From positions 11,473,297-11,537,296 of the forward strand of contig NC_058161.1 in assembly GCF_020080835.1 (NCBI RefSeq): a stretch of DNA of 64,000 nt, given 5' to 3'. This stretch comes from Cotesia glomerata. Its lineage: Eukaryota > Arthropoda > Insecta > Hymenoptera > Braconidae. Each line of letters starts with the position of its first letter. Position 1 is the stretch's first letter. Under the pieces are notes generated by a model. That model did not search any database, was not told the DNA's origin, and saw only the letters and a program-made list of their open reading frames with translations. A program made the position numbers and the translations under genes. Shown here piece by piece: positions 47,480 to 59,200 of the stretch.

Positions 47480-49470
47480 CATTCTGAATTATAATTAGTT
47501 TTCGTCATAAATTATAATTAAGAATAATCATCTAAAAAATTGACATCTTATTGTGGTAAATATTTTCATATAGATTTATTCTTCGTAAAATAGCTGTATT
47601 TCGTAAGTTTGTATTTTTTTATTGAGATAATTTTTGTTCACAAGCAGTCATTGAAAAAATAAAAGTAAAATTAAAAATTATCGAAATTGAAAAAATTATT
47701 ACTTAAAAACAGCTCAATATTAAGAGCTTAAGCTTTGAAAAATTTTACATAGTAATGATTTACATCTGAAGGCAAATTATTTCTGTGGTGCGTATCACTC
47801 TCTACCATTTAAGTACATTGAACCGCAATTATTTTTAATCCTATCATTTATTTGAAAACTTATAAGTAGTCTTCCGCATTATTGTTTTTTTTCCTTGTAA
47901 ATTTTTTCGGAAAGTAATTTCTAAAAGATTTCGGCGCTGTACTTCAAATAAATCAATCGACTATCACAAAGTTTTTGTCACGTAAGACGGTTTTTAAAGC
48001 GATAATGATTAGATTGAAGGAATTGCTTACTCAAATAATTTAAAAGCAAGTTGAAACTTTAATGATATCATAAAATTGCAATAATTTTATAATATATGGT
48101 GATCAGTTCAGTAGTTAAAAATTCATTAAAAAAATTTTTTTTTAATTTTACTTAAAATTTCTCGAAATCTTTTTAGCCGATCAATGTTGAAAATAATCAC
48201 AAAATCTAGGTTCAGTCTGTATGTAAAATCTTTTTGAATGCTTCTAAATTTCATCTCATTTGGTGAATTTCGTAAACGTAATTCAAAGTTCAACTAGTCT
48301 TTATTCTGAAATTAGAGAAATTTATTTAGATCTTAAAATGTCGAAATTTAATGTAATCAAGATTCATCAACAAGATCGTTGACCTTCATCATTTCGTTCG
48401 AAATTGCTTTTTTACATTCAATATTTAAAAATATTGTAGCTTAATAGGTGTATAGTAAGCAAAAAAGTTCATAAGACTAATTCTATATAGACAAATGTCT
48501 GAGCATAGATAAAATAAAAGGATATTTTTCAATCTTACATTCCAGTCGATACATTTGGGTTATGAATTGAAAAAAATGATATAGGGAAGTGTATAAATAT
48601 TAATCAATAATAGTACGTTTGTATTTATTATAATTTTTTAACATCATAATAATTAAATAACTAATTTAATACTGATGATACAAAAATATCATTTTTAAAA
48701 ATTTTATCCTAAATGAAATAAATTTCCTAGGAGGCATTAAAAATAGACATTATCGTTACTAGTATTATTCAAGAGCCGCTTTACTTCAGATTTTTTGATT
48801 TTAAAAATTCCCTTGCCACTATTTTAAAATATTGAGACCGGTCGTCTAAATTTCAGACGGCTTTATACATATATTTTTATTCTTATCAAGAGATTCACTT
48901 GCCACCCGATCAATATTGTATTGACGATAACGAATAAGTCAGATTAAATCTCTTGTTCGCAGTCACTGCGTTTCTCTCCTGTGAAAGGTTTGTCGCTCGA
49001 TCTAACTACATAGGTATGCATTTACAAACTTAGAAAAAAAAAAATTGAATAATTGTAAAGATTTTTTTGAAATGTTAAATTTTTATTGGTTTTTGTAATT
49101 ACTTTTAAAAAACTGTTTATTAAGTATTAAATAGATGCGGAACACTAGAAAAAAAAATCTAAGGTTGCAGAAATCAGGACAAAATAAGAAGAGGGATATA
49201 TTATTTTTGTATGTAAGCAATTTTATTATACTTATAAAAATATTCCTACTGAACTTTTAGAGCTTCAAAATCTGATAATTTTTTCAATCAATTTATTTGA
49301 AATTATTAAACTACAATATCTTTTGAACGCGTCGTTCAATTTTGATTTTTTTGGCACTAATCGGCGAAGTTTTTGGAATACACAAAGTTTGCATAATGTT
49401 TTTAGTTAAATGGTGGAAGAATTTTAAAGTTATCTCAAAAAAATTTTTTTTTTTTTAATTTTTGAATCGT
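47480..49470. other. AT-rich region downstream of PRIM2, no gene seen
   Basis: No supportable gene. A likely polyadenylation signal for PRIM2 (AATAAA at about 47658) is present. The rest is AT-rich single-copy-looking sequence. Confidence 0.45.
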
Positions 49471-49479
49471 TCTAGCGGT

Positions 49480-49650
49480 TTAGGCACCACCGCTGAAACT
49501 CTGAGAAAACCCGAGTCGAAATTTAACGCCGACATAGAACCTCCATAAGTAGGATTCCACTCGGACTTGTGGGCTCAAAATAGATTCTAGACTAGCAGGT
49601 CCAAAGTCGGAGCTGGTAGAAATAAAAATTAGATCCGATATTATACCCCT
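49480..49650 (-). repeat. GC-richer repeat, inverted relative of 51885-52080
   Basis: In reverse orientation it shares ATATCGGAT, TAAATTTCGACTCGG and CTGAAACTC-type blocks with 51885-52080. It is followed by an (ATA)n run near 49700-49728. Confidence 0.5.
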
Positions 49651-49904
49651 GTATTCTACTTTATGATAGTAATAATAACAACACAATAACAGCAATATGA
49701 TAATAATAATAATAATAATAATAATAGTTAATTTTAAAGTCTGGTCCATGCCATTTGAAAAAAAATTATGAAAAAAGAACTTTTTATGTGTCATTTTTTT
49801 ATTTTAATTTTGATGTAGAGCTAATGCAAGTTTAGACCGTTTGACTCTTAATTTGAAACTAACTTTCGACGAAACTTATAGAAATAAAGTGAAATCCACA
49901 TTCC

Positions 49905-49980
49905 GTTCTAACCAAGATTCGAACCCGAGCCGCGCGCTTGCCAGACCGATAACTAACCCCTACACCGTACGACCGATGAG
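49905..49980 (-). other. tRNA-like sequence (target of the adjacent SINE)
   Basis: On the minus strand, GGGGTTAGTTATCGG and CTCGGGTTCGAATCTTGG are D-arm-like and T-arm/B-box-like. The stems are imperfect. The SINE at 49981 is inserted at its 5' edge. Confidence 0.55.
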
Positions 49981-50209
49981 CTTTTTTTTTTTATATTCCT
50001 TGCTGGTGTAATCCAGCTGGCCTCTATGAATATCATGTACAGCCAATGTTTGTTCGGCAATGAGCCGAGTCCTCACAGTCGAAGATAATCGAAAATTAAC
50101 CTGGCGCATAGCGAAAATTATTCGACCATGGTGGGACTCGAACCCATGCCTGGCCAGTACCCGTAGTTCGAAGTCAAGCACGTTAGCCGCTCGGCTACAA
50201 GTACTGGTT
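49981..50209 (-). mobile_element. tRNA-derived SINE (Ser-like head), 10-bp target duplication
   Basis: Read on the minus strand, 50209-50120 is a class-II-tRNA-like head (A-box TAGCCGAGCGGCTAACG, ACTTCGAAC loop, B-box GGGTTCGAGTCCC). A body of about 130 bases and a poly(A) tail follow at 49990-49982. Flanking GACCGATGAG (49971-49980) and GACCCATGAG (50210-50219) match 9 of 10, a target-site duplication. The length of 229 bp is typical. It depends on the machinery of an autonomous LINE. Confidence 0.88.
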
Positions 50210-50589
50210 GACCCATGAGTTGATGCACATCTCATCATTCTTATAAACTAAATCTACAAGGTGACAAAGTGTGACGGCTTATTATTTATATAATTTATGT
50301 TATTTAATATTGTGTTTTGATGGAAATCAACAATTTTTGACGAATGTTTATTAGTTAAAAAAATGCAAAAGTCAACTTCTTTTATTACTGAAGATTTTGT
50401 ACATACTTCTGTATATTTTTAATATTTTACTGTAGGTTATAATATTTAAAATTATTAATATTAAAAATTCAACTGTAAATCGTTATATTTTAATTTTTTT
50501 AAGACTATTTTAATTTTGACAATACGAAATTGTTTTGGTTTAACAATAAATTAAATAAACACTTGTTAATACGAAAAAAATACAAATTC

Positions 50590-51348
50590 TCATCCCATTA
50601 TTTCTGATTTTTATTGGAAATTAATATCTGTTTGAATTATTTGGCGTTAAAATCTGTAATTGAAGTGAATAAACGAACAAAATATATCATGCGTTAAAAA
50701 AATAAGAAATTATATCATGTGTTAAGTCTGACTTGAAGATTACATCCAAATAATGAAAAAAAAAAAGTTGAAATTAATTTATTATTTTATATTTCGACGT
50801 CGTGCATTTAATTTTTTAATGCTCAAAATCACAATACTATATAACTGCATAACTTTACTTTATTTAAAAGTTTCAAAAAACAAAAAAAAATTTTTTTTTA
50901 AATTCAAAAATTCATATTTTTGAAAAAACAAAAAACACAGTTCTAAAAATTTCAGGATCTCTTAAGATCAGTACAAGGTATTATACAAAAAAAATCAAGC
51001 CAAAATTTTAATGTCGGCCGTCATTTTTGACGATTTACAAAAATTCCGAAATTGACAAATTTGGCTTTTTTCAAAATATTTTTTTTTAATAGTTCCAAGT
51101 GTCCCCTATCATACAAACGAATGGCCATTCCTATATCTATGATAGCGTTCGATATATTACAAAAACAAGATTGAAAAATTGAAAAAATCGCGAAATTTCG
51201 AATCTGCAAATTTAAAAAAAAACATTTTTTTATTTTTTTTCTTTTGGCAGAATTTTGTTTTGTGATGAAAGAAAACTTCTGACCAGTATTTATCCAAATC
51301 GAAAGGGGTCCATTCCAACTATTGGTCGATTTGACATGGAATGACCCA
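50590..51348. mobile_element. TIR element 'TGGGTCATTC', truncated second copy
   Basis: Inverted relative to 33322-34356. The intact tip at 51348 reads ATTTGACATGGAATGACCCA. The shared interior (TATCATGCGTTAAAAA, GTCATTTTTGACGATTT, AGTGTCCCC) ends abruptly near 50590, so the other arm is missing. Confidence 0.8.
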
Positions 51349-51884
51349 AATATATTTAATCATCATAGTCATTTTTTAAAAGAGTTAATTTTTTCTTAAT
51401 TTTAATCTTACAAAATAGTTTCAAAACAAGAAAAGAAAAAAAAATTGGGTAATTTTCGAGAGTTCCAAATAGAGTCAAATGAAACTGAAAAAAAAATTTG
51501 ACAATTTTAAGCAAATTAAAAAAAAAATTTTTCGTTGCTCATTTTACTTCTTTTTATAGTTTAATTTTTCATTTTTCACCAGTATTATGATATTGCTTCT
51601 GCGATGCTGCATTATTTTCATGTTTTATAATAAAAAACATAATTTTCTTTATACGCTCTTTTGACTTTAAGAAAAATTTTTATAAAACCAAAAGGGCATA
51701 TACCTTTGAAATGCGCCCTTTTGGCGTTGGTAAATTAAAATTTTTTTTTTACTGATCTTGACGTTTTGGACGATTCTGAGCTGATTAGCAAAAAAAAAAT
51801 TTTTAAATCTTTAATTTTTTTTAATATCATAAATATTTTAAAAATAATTAGTAGAAATTTATTAATATTAAAAGGCTGATATTG

Positions 51885-52080
51885 TCGGACTTCGACTTTG
51901 AACTTTGAGGGTTCAAAATCGGACCTCTCGGTGAGTGTTCGGACCCCTGGGTTCGAAGTCGGAGTTAAAAGACTACAAGGCTCTCAGTCGGATCTATTTT
52001 GGGTTAGAGGGGATTTATATAGGCTCTAAATTTCGACTTGGAAACACGGCTGAAACTCAGGATATCAACCGGCGTTGTTT
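51885..52080 (+). repeat. GC-richer repeat with GTCGGA words
   Basis: Repeated TCGGACCTCTCGG/TTCGGACCCCTGGG and AAGTCGGAGTT words. It is partly homologous, in opposite orientation, to 49480-49650. Confidence 0.5.
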
Positions 52081-52081
52081 A

Positions 52082-52970
52082 AACGGTGGAAACGCGGAGT
52101 TTGTGCAGTTGCTACACGAGATTCTGAAGGCGTTTTATCGGAGATTTCGTGGAATTTTGCCAGTTTTTTCACAGAGTATTGCTGTTTTTTTTCCCAACAA
52201 AAAGTTTAGTTATCAAGTCCATGAGGTCTTCATGAGTTGTCTCCACCTGCCAATTAAAAAATTTTTATAATAGTTTTTCTTACCGAATATTTCAATTAAT
52301 CTATTATGAATTATTTTTGATGTATTGATTAATCATTTTTCTTTGTATTAGGATCATTTTTATAAGATTTTCATAAATACTATTGAATGTAGACAAAATT
52401 TAACATAATGATATCGAGGATTTAGTTTTTCAGGCGTTAATAGAGAATAGCCACCGCGCATTCGCGCTTGAGGCATACGAAAAAGTCAATTATTGCATAT
52501 TAATGTTGAATTCAATTAGTAACTATGATATTAATATTTTATGAAAAAACCTATGGGTCTCTCTAGTGGATTTGAACGCGGTACCTTACGATTATCAGTC
52601 TGTTACGTTACTCACTGACCCAAGTCATGTAAATGAAAAGTTTAGATGTTTTATTTACAATTGATCGATGTGTCAGGTTTATTATTTATCAGAATACATT
52701 ATATTCGAGAGTTGAAATGAATTAGTTATTACTTCAATAAGAACTTTTGTATTTTTTGATTATTGGAAAAAATATATCTTAACGAAATTTTTCAGACGCT
52801 TCTGTTGAGTGTACTGAAAAAGAAAAATTGTTATGAATTCATCATTTGTAAATTATCTATGTCTTTTAGAAACTTATAAAAAAGAAAAATATAATGAATA
52901 AATAAATTTACTCATAATTACACAAACATATAAATAAAAAATTTGATACATTCTACATATAAATAAAATT
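52082..52970. other. Spacer with one tRNA-like relic
   Basis: On the minus strand at 52626-52552, TGGGTCAGTGAGTAACG, ACTGATAATCG and GCGTTCAAATCC form a tRNA-like sequence with weak stems, perhaps the head of an old SINE. No tail or duplication was found. Otherwise nothing was recognised. Confidence 0.4.
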
Positions 52971-52974
52971 TCCG

Positions 52975-53850
52975 ATCTGACTAATTCGTGCTCTAAGATT
53001 CTTCAAAGAGCTCAAAAAATTGCGTTGAATGCCGTAAACCGCGAGAAAATCGGTTGATTCATTCAAAAGTTATTGCTGTTTGAAAATTCATAAAATAGTG
53101 TTCTATGAAACTCCTATCACACTTTTGAGCTCGAAGAAAACATAGATCACCTGTCTCTTTGAGCTCGGAGAGCTCAAAAACAAAATAAGTGGAATGGTGA
53201 GTGAATGGTGTTACACTGAAAAAAGTTTTCTGCTTGGCACGATCTACTGTATAGTAAGAGTGAATCGTCACCGCGGTACGATCCGTAGAGGCTACGAGTA
53301 GCAGTCTGGATAGTGACCGTCACGATCCATTCGGTGCCATTCACGAAACGTATTGCTACCGTTAGTATGCAGTTTTCCTAATCTCACTCTCCTCTAGATA
53401 GTAAAGTGTAGATCGTGACAGTAGCGATCTCGTATCGTACGGTGTAGAAAACTTTTTTTTCAGTCTAGGTATGGAATTAGCGGGAAGTTGCAAGGATGGC
53501 TCCTAGGGTCAACCATTTTCCTACTTTTTTAATTTGTTACTTTAGAATGATCTCGATCGATGATTGAAAATACAGCGATACTCACACTGCAGAAATGAAT
53601 TTTCCGGTTTTACATACCTAAAAGTTAGTGGTGTATCAATTTTACACGATGAGCAAATTATTTGAATAAAAAAAAAAAAAATTAGGAAAACGGTTAACCC
53701 TGAAGGCCATCCCCGCAACTTCCCGCTACTTTCGTAATTAAGCACTCAAAATTGCACTTATTTCGTTTTTGAGCTCGGAAAGCTCAAAAATATAATTTTC
53801 GTGTAGTTTTGAGCTCCCCGAGCTAAAAAGTCTGATAGAAGTTTAATAAA
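52975..53850. repeat. Dispersed foldback repeat: right-arm then left-arm fragments
   Basis: 52975-53213 and 53467-53520 form a right arm (AATCGGTTGATTCATTCAAA, GAGCTCGGAGAGCTC, GGAATTAGCGGGAAGTTGC) split by a MITE. 53679-53850 is a left-arm fragment (GAAAACGGTTAACCCTGAAGG). Confidence 0.75.
53214..53465. mobile_element. MITE family 'CACTGAAAAAA', copy 2, TA duplication
   Basis: 252 bp, nearly identical to 9175-9428. It is flanked by TA at 53212-53213 and 53466-53467 and sits inside a copy of the dispersed repeat whose uninterrupted form reads CTTAGGTATGGAATT. Confidence 0.9.
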
Positions 53851-54389
53851 TTACAAATTAAAGTTTTTTTTTTTTTTCATGCCTACTGGTCAAGTGACTA
53901 GTGAACCTTATTCAAGCCAAGCGATGGATATTCCATCTGCACTATTGGTCGAGAGACATTCTCTCTTTGCATTAGTTCTATGCGGTCCATCGAACTTGAA
54001 TACTAGTAAAGCTGGAAGTTTTGTGGTATCTGTTCGAGTTGTAAAGATGTTAAACAAATGAAAGAAAAATGAAAGAAACTACATGAGAGCAAAGATAAAC
54101 TTTAAAAAAAAAATGAGTGAGCCTCACAGACATAAGGTCACAATAGAAGTGAAACTTTTTTAAGCCGCTTTAAATAAATAAACAGATCTATATATATAAA
54201 TATATATTATAGCATTTCATTTATTCTCAAACAAAATAAATTTATTGGATTAATTATTCGGTTTTTAAGAATTAAAACAATTACACATTTTTTAATTAAA
54301 ATTTAAATGAATTTATTTCTAAGAATATTATGTTTACAACAAATGTAAGTTTTATTTTTCCTTTTTATTTTTTAGAATTATCATCTTAT

Positions 54390-54735
54390 TTATTCTTTAT
54401 CATTACTTGAATTATCAACAAATGTTATCAGTGGCTTGTGATAGCTAAAATGTGAAATAAATATTTTTGTCTGTATTCTATTTAAGTATCTCGAAAAAAC
54501 CGCATCTATTGTTGTCCCATGTTTTGTCGTTGGTTCATTTGGATTATTATTTATCGCTAAATCAAATTTGGTCTTTAAAAAATCAACCAAAACGGCCGAT
54601 GACTCCGATGAAAAATTTACGTTAAAATCTCCACTAAGGATTATAGGTTTTTTTTCTCTTGTCTTGATTAAGTTCTTCCGCAACAGCAGCCGAAAATGGT
54701 AGTAGTGCACGATGAATAAATTTTATTATGTCTGT
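54390..54735 (-). pseudogene. AP-type endonuclease fragment, Helitron/Helentron-like or LINE-derived
   Basis: Minus-strand frame with ILSGDFNVNFSSES (GDFN motif of apurinic-type endonucleases), NEPTTKHGTTIDAVFSR and ISHFSYHKPLITFV. Upstream, IHRALLPFSAAVAEELNQ continues in another frame, joined through a frameshift at an A-run near 54650. The GTTIDAVFSR...YFSYHKP style recalls the endonuclease fused to Helentron (Helitron2) helicases more than R1 endonucleases, which is remembered similarity and not a search result. The N-terminal half of the domain is missing. Confidence 0.65.
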
Positions 54736-54744
54736 GATATATAT

Positions 54745-54920
54745 ATACAGACATTCAGACACCATCGCGAGAATAGTCAGGGAATCATCCTTTGACCTCA
54801 AAACGTCGAGACCGGATGAAAACTCGATTTTCGAAAAACGGGGTGAAAACAATAACTTCCCGATTCTTGAAAATTTTCAATTTTCTTAGCGGAAAGTTAA
54901 AAAAAAAAAAAAAAAAAAAA
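54745..54920 (+). repeat. Dispersed foldback repeat, centre fragment
   Basis: ACAGACATTCAGACACCATC, GACCTCAAAACGTCGAGACC and GCGGAAAGTTAAAAAA blocks, as at 5078 and 15775. It ends in a long A run. Confidence 0.8.
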
Positions 54921-55109
54921 AGACGAGTTCCCTAGCTATCACGTAATTCTAAAAACATAAAAAAAAAAATATTTGTGGAAATTTTTTGCTATTTTTTTTT
55001 TAATCTATTATTAGCTTGGAGAAAATTTTCCCACCTAAGCCTTAATATGAACCTAATTGCCTATTTATTCAGGTTTAATTTCTCAATAGAAACTTTTCTA
55101 TAATACGTT

Positions 55110-56017
55110 CCCTCGCGGTTTTTGAAATATACCGCAAATTTTCGGTATTAATGCGTTTACCATAAATTAACCGTTATAATTCTGAAATAATACGGTATTT
55201 CTGTGGTTATTTTGGCCAGTTTTTTTACTATAGTTATACAGCATTTCTACCGTACTTTTGCTGCAAAGTTCAGAAATAATACGATAAAATTACCGTAAAA
55301 CTCTAGAACTTTTACCGTAAAAAATCTATCTATTAACTATAATATTACTATAATTTTATAATAATAAAATCGTATTTCTACGGTAAAAATACCAAAGATA
55401 TACAGCAATTTTACCGCGTTTATACTGATATGATTAAAGATATAATGCTTTTTACCGTAAGATGGACGGTTGTGTTTATTACTCGGTGAGTCTTATTAGG
55501 TGACTGAGTAAATAGATGCGGATAGTGTCTCTGATAGCTCAACTGGTAGAGCCTTCAGCGCGTAACTAGATGATCCGGGTTCGAATCCCGGTCTGGACTA
55601 AAAAAAATGATAATAATAGTAATAACAGAGAAATTAATTTATCAGCTTCTTAAAAATTATTCATGATAATTTATAATATTATAAAAAAAATAATTTTAAG
55701 CTATTGAAAAATAGTAGTAAAGCAGCATATTTTTGGTATTTTGCCAGTAATAGAAAGTAGGGATCTTCTTTTCCGGTTTTTTGCTGCAATAGTGCCGCAT
55801 ATATACAGTAAATATGCGGTACATTTACGGTTTAAATGCTGTTAATATACTGTAATTTTTCTATTGTAATGCCGTAAATATTTTGAATTTATTTCGTAAT
55901 TTTTTCGTAATAATTCGACAAAAAAACTGGCTAAAATAACTGAAGTATTACGGTAAAAATACAGCATTTATATCGTATAAATACCGAATCTTTACGGCAT
56001 TTCCAAAACCGTGAGGG
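55110..56017. mobile_element. TIR element 'CCCTCGCGGTTTT' with internal tRNA-like sequence (element M3)
   Basis: Same family as 32070-33031: ends CCCTCGCGGTTTTTGAAAT and, inward from the right, CCCTCACGGTTTTGGAAATG, with many TACCGTAA/TTACGGTA words in both arms. 908 bp, no protein. Confidence 0.87.
55527..55600 (+). other. tRNA-like sequence inside M3
   Basis: A-box ATAGCTCAACTGGTAGAG, a perfect T-arm (CCGGG, TTCGAAT, CCCGG) and a GCG-like anticodon position. The acceptor stem pairs only partly, so a functional tRNA is doubtful. TTATTAGGTGACTGA 20-34 bases upstream is identical to M1. Confidence 0.8.
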
Positions 56018-56074
56018 TTAATTCTCACGGAGATATCAAATTTTAAATAAAAAAGGATTTTTTTGTCCCTAATA

Positions 56075-56262
56075 CTGCATAGAAAAAAAAGTTAATTTGA
56101 TTCAAGAGAAAAATTCTTAAACCAAGAATATAATTTTGAAGAGGATAATTATCTTAAATCAAGAAAAATTTTCTTAAATCAAGAATTTTTCTACTCAAAC
56201 TAAGAATATTGAGCTCTTCAAAAATATATACTTGATTCAAGAACATTTTTTTTTCTGTGTGG
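56075..56262. mobile_element. Small palindromic MITE (TTGATTCAAGAA family)
   Basis: 188 bp between TA dinucleotides, with inverted ends around AGAAAAAAAAG...TTGATTCAAG and repeated TCTTAAATCAAGAA words inside. Related to 60854-61094. Confidence 0.7.
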
Positions 56263-56264
56263 TA

Positions 56265-59200
56265 TCTCAACAATCAATGGTCGTACACAAAATTTAAGGG
56301 CAGAAATTGGAATAATTTTCGACGAGATTCTTTTGTAATTTCTGAATAAATATAAACTTTTTGCTCCCTCCATATAATTTTGAAAATCGTCGAAAAAAAG
56401 TACTCTTTTCTTTCCTTCAGTAAATCGACCGAATCTTTGATAAATTTTGATAGGGCAGCTAATATTCTTACAAACTTTTACACCTTTATACTCTGCTAAT
56501 AGCCCTATTAATTTGTTGATCGATACACGAAACATTTTTTCCAAATCTATTAATCAAAGTTTTGAAAAAACTCAGATGCCCTGATGAAAACTCAAAAAGT
56601 GGTATGCATGGAAAATTTTTTTCGCTAAGCACAGACATGGATGACCAAGTTTGACTTAAGTCAAATTTAAATACACCAGATATATTTACGAACGTTCATG
56701 CAAAATCATTCTGTATAACTTCGCGGGATAATGTTCAAATATTCTTCCCTAGAAACTTATGATTGAGTATGATCTATGCATAATCATACATCCATGCCGA
56801 CTCTTTAATTCATCATATTTTTTTTTAATAATATTTAACGTACTACCATAAAAACTTTCTATTTATACGAGAGAAAGCATTTTATAGTTTGAAAAGCTAG
56901 CTTACTCAAAAACATTAATGAAAAAAATGTGGTTGAGCATGAAAACCTGGAAGATATTCAAGCAATTACATAATCAAGATTGAGTTAGAAAATGAATCTT
57001 AATTTATTTTCTTTTATCAATTAAGTTTGAAAAAAGTATTGTTGGTTACAATTATAATAAAATTACAAGAAAGATGAATAATTTCACAATGTATAATTAT
57101 ATAATTATAATATATATTTAGAGTTTTTGAATTTAAACACATAACAAAATATAAACACATAACTTTAATTTTAAACTTAAACATAAAATCATTCAATATG
57201 CGTTCAATATTGAGTTTATATGATTATTTATTGTAGATTCAATTATTTAATTTTAAAAGTAAATCGAAAACATCCTCCTAAGACTCTATATGAATATAAA
57301 TCGTCCAGTGACTTGATGTTGAAAGTGTGCAAAACAGTTAGTCTTTTCAAAAGAATAAATCGTTGAGTTCGACGGCGTCAACAAAGAGAGCAATTCCATG
57401 ACAGTGTCATTATTACCATACTGTCGATGGATAGCTCTCTTCATAGCGTCCATCTTTGATGATATTTTATCTTTTGTATGCACTCACAGTAGTTATACAC
57501 CAGATGTTTTTTTTTTTTTCAATTAATTCTGTTATAATTTCTTGCTAATTTGATTCATCCAAAACTTGTTTTTAATTCCTGCAGAGTACATTGAATATCG
57601 GCGAAATTCTTTCTATTATTTTCAGTACGTAAAAAAAAAAAAACAAGGCCAAGTATATCTTCTACAAATTTAGCTTGTTATCGAGGTAGTGTTAGCCGAC
57701 AATTCTATTTAGCACTTACCTGATTGCGCGGCAAACTTTCTGACATGAAAATTTAATTTTATTACGTATATTTTTTAAAGGAATCTATTGATCTATTGAT
57801 TTTTTTAATTTTGTAAAAGCAGATTATAAGTAATATCTACATTATCAGCAATTTATTGAAAATTTAGCTTATTAATGAATTTATTATTTTCTACAATGAG
57901 AAAAAGTGACAATTTTTAATAGAATTAAAAAAAAATGGAGGCCGGTGTCGTAGGTAATCGAGCTGTAGTTTGCACTCAACGTTCAAAGAACGACTAAATA
58001 AAAGGTGTTCGATGAAACATGCGTGAACGAAGAGGTTCAAAATACATCTCTGAAGTCTGAAGAGTAGGGACATTTTGCGTAAGATTAAGAACTCGTTAAA
58101 TTCATTCCAACAGCATGCGATTATCACAGTGTTCCTAATGTTTGAACAAACAAATGGGACATTTGGTCTCCATCTTTTTATCCGTCTTTTCTTTTCTTTT
58201 CAATAAAATGGGAGTGTTATATTAGTCTTTTAACGTTTTTTATTTGATCACATGATGTATTCACCTGTGCTCAACAACTGGTTAAATAGTTCAATCATTC
58301 AGGTTAGTAAGTGTACGGTGCATTTTTTTAGAATTTATTTAGATCAATCGAAAATATATTTCATAAAAAAGAAAAAGAAACAAAAAAAACACGTTGCTTT
58401 ACGTAGAATTTTATCATATTATTTTTCAATAACAATCATGTATTTAAATTTTTTGTTAATTTTATATTGTATAAGAAAAAACAGCTGTCGAAACAATAAA
58501 AATAGTTGTCTTATTCATATTAAATTTTGGAATTTCTTGACAATTTTATCAATAATTAAACTGAGTGAAGACATACATGATAAGATTTCTTGCATTTTTT
58601 TTTCTTTTATCGATAGAATATTAAATTTCTATACAAATTTAAATTAGATTTAATTAAAATATAAATTCTCACAGTTAAATTTATAACATTTAAGGACATA
58701 AATAAAGTAGAATTACAAAATTACAATGAATTATGATTATAACAAAACGAATCACTATTGTTTCTTAACTTTTTTTTATATCTTTATCATAAAGAAAGAA
58801 AATATATATCATTATCTATAATCAAGCAGACGAGATATGATAAGGAATGTGATAATAAGAGTGAAATAGACATAACTCCGAAAATCTACCATATGTTTGT
58901 TAAAAAAGGAAATGTCAAGATATCATTTTTAATGATATCAAAAGATAAAATTATAAAACTTATAAGTAATGTCTTATTCAAGACTGTAATATGAAGAAAT
59001 TTAATTTTTTTCATTCTTTATATTCTTTTAATTAATACTTTATTATTAATTCAGAATAGTTTAGGATATACTGGAAAAAACATAATACAATGAATCACAA
59101 AAGTTAACATCATCATTTATTTAAGTTATCTGATAGTATAAATATTACATAAGTTTCTTCGGGATAACTATTCAAAGAAGAGCAATGTACTGATTTTAGT

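Noticed and set aside
55527..55600. Functional tRNA gene with GCG anticodon
   Set aside because: The T-arm and boxes are good, but the acceptor stem pairs only partly and the anticodon loop lacks the usual T33; it is embedded in a transposon. I call it tRNA-like.
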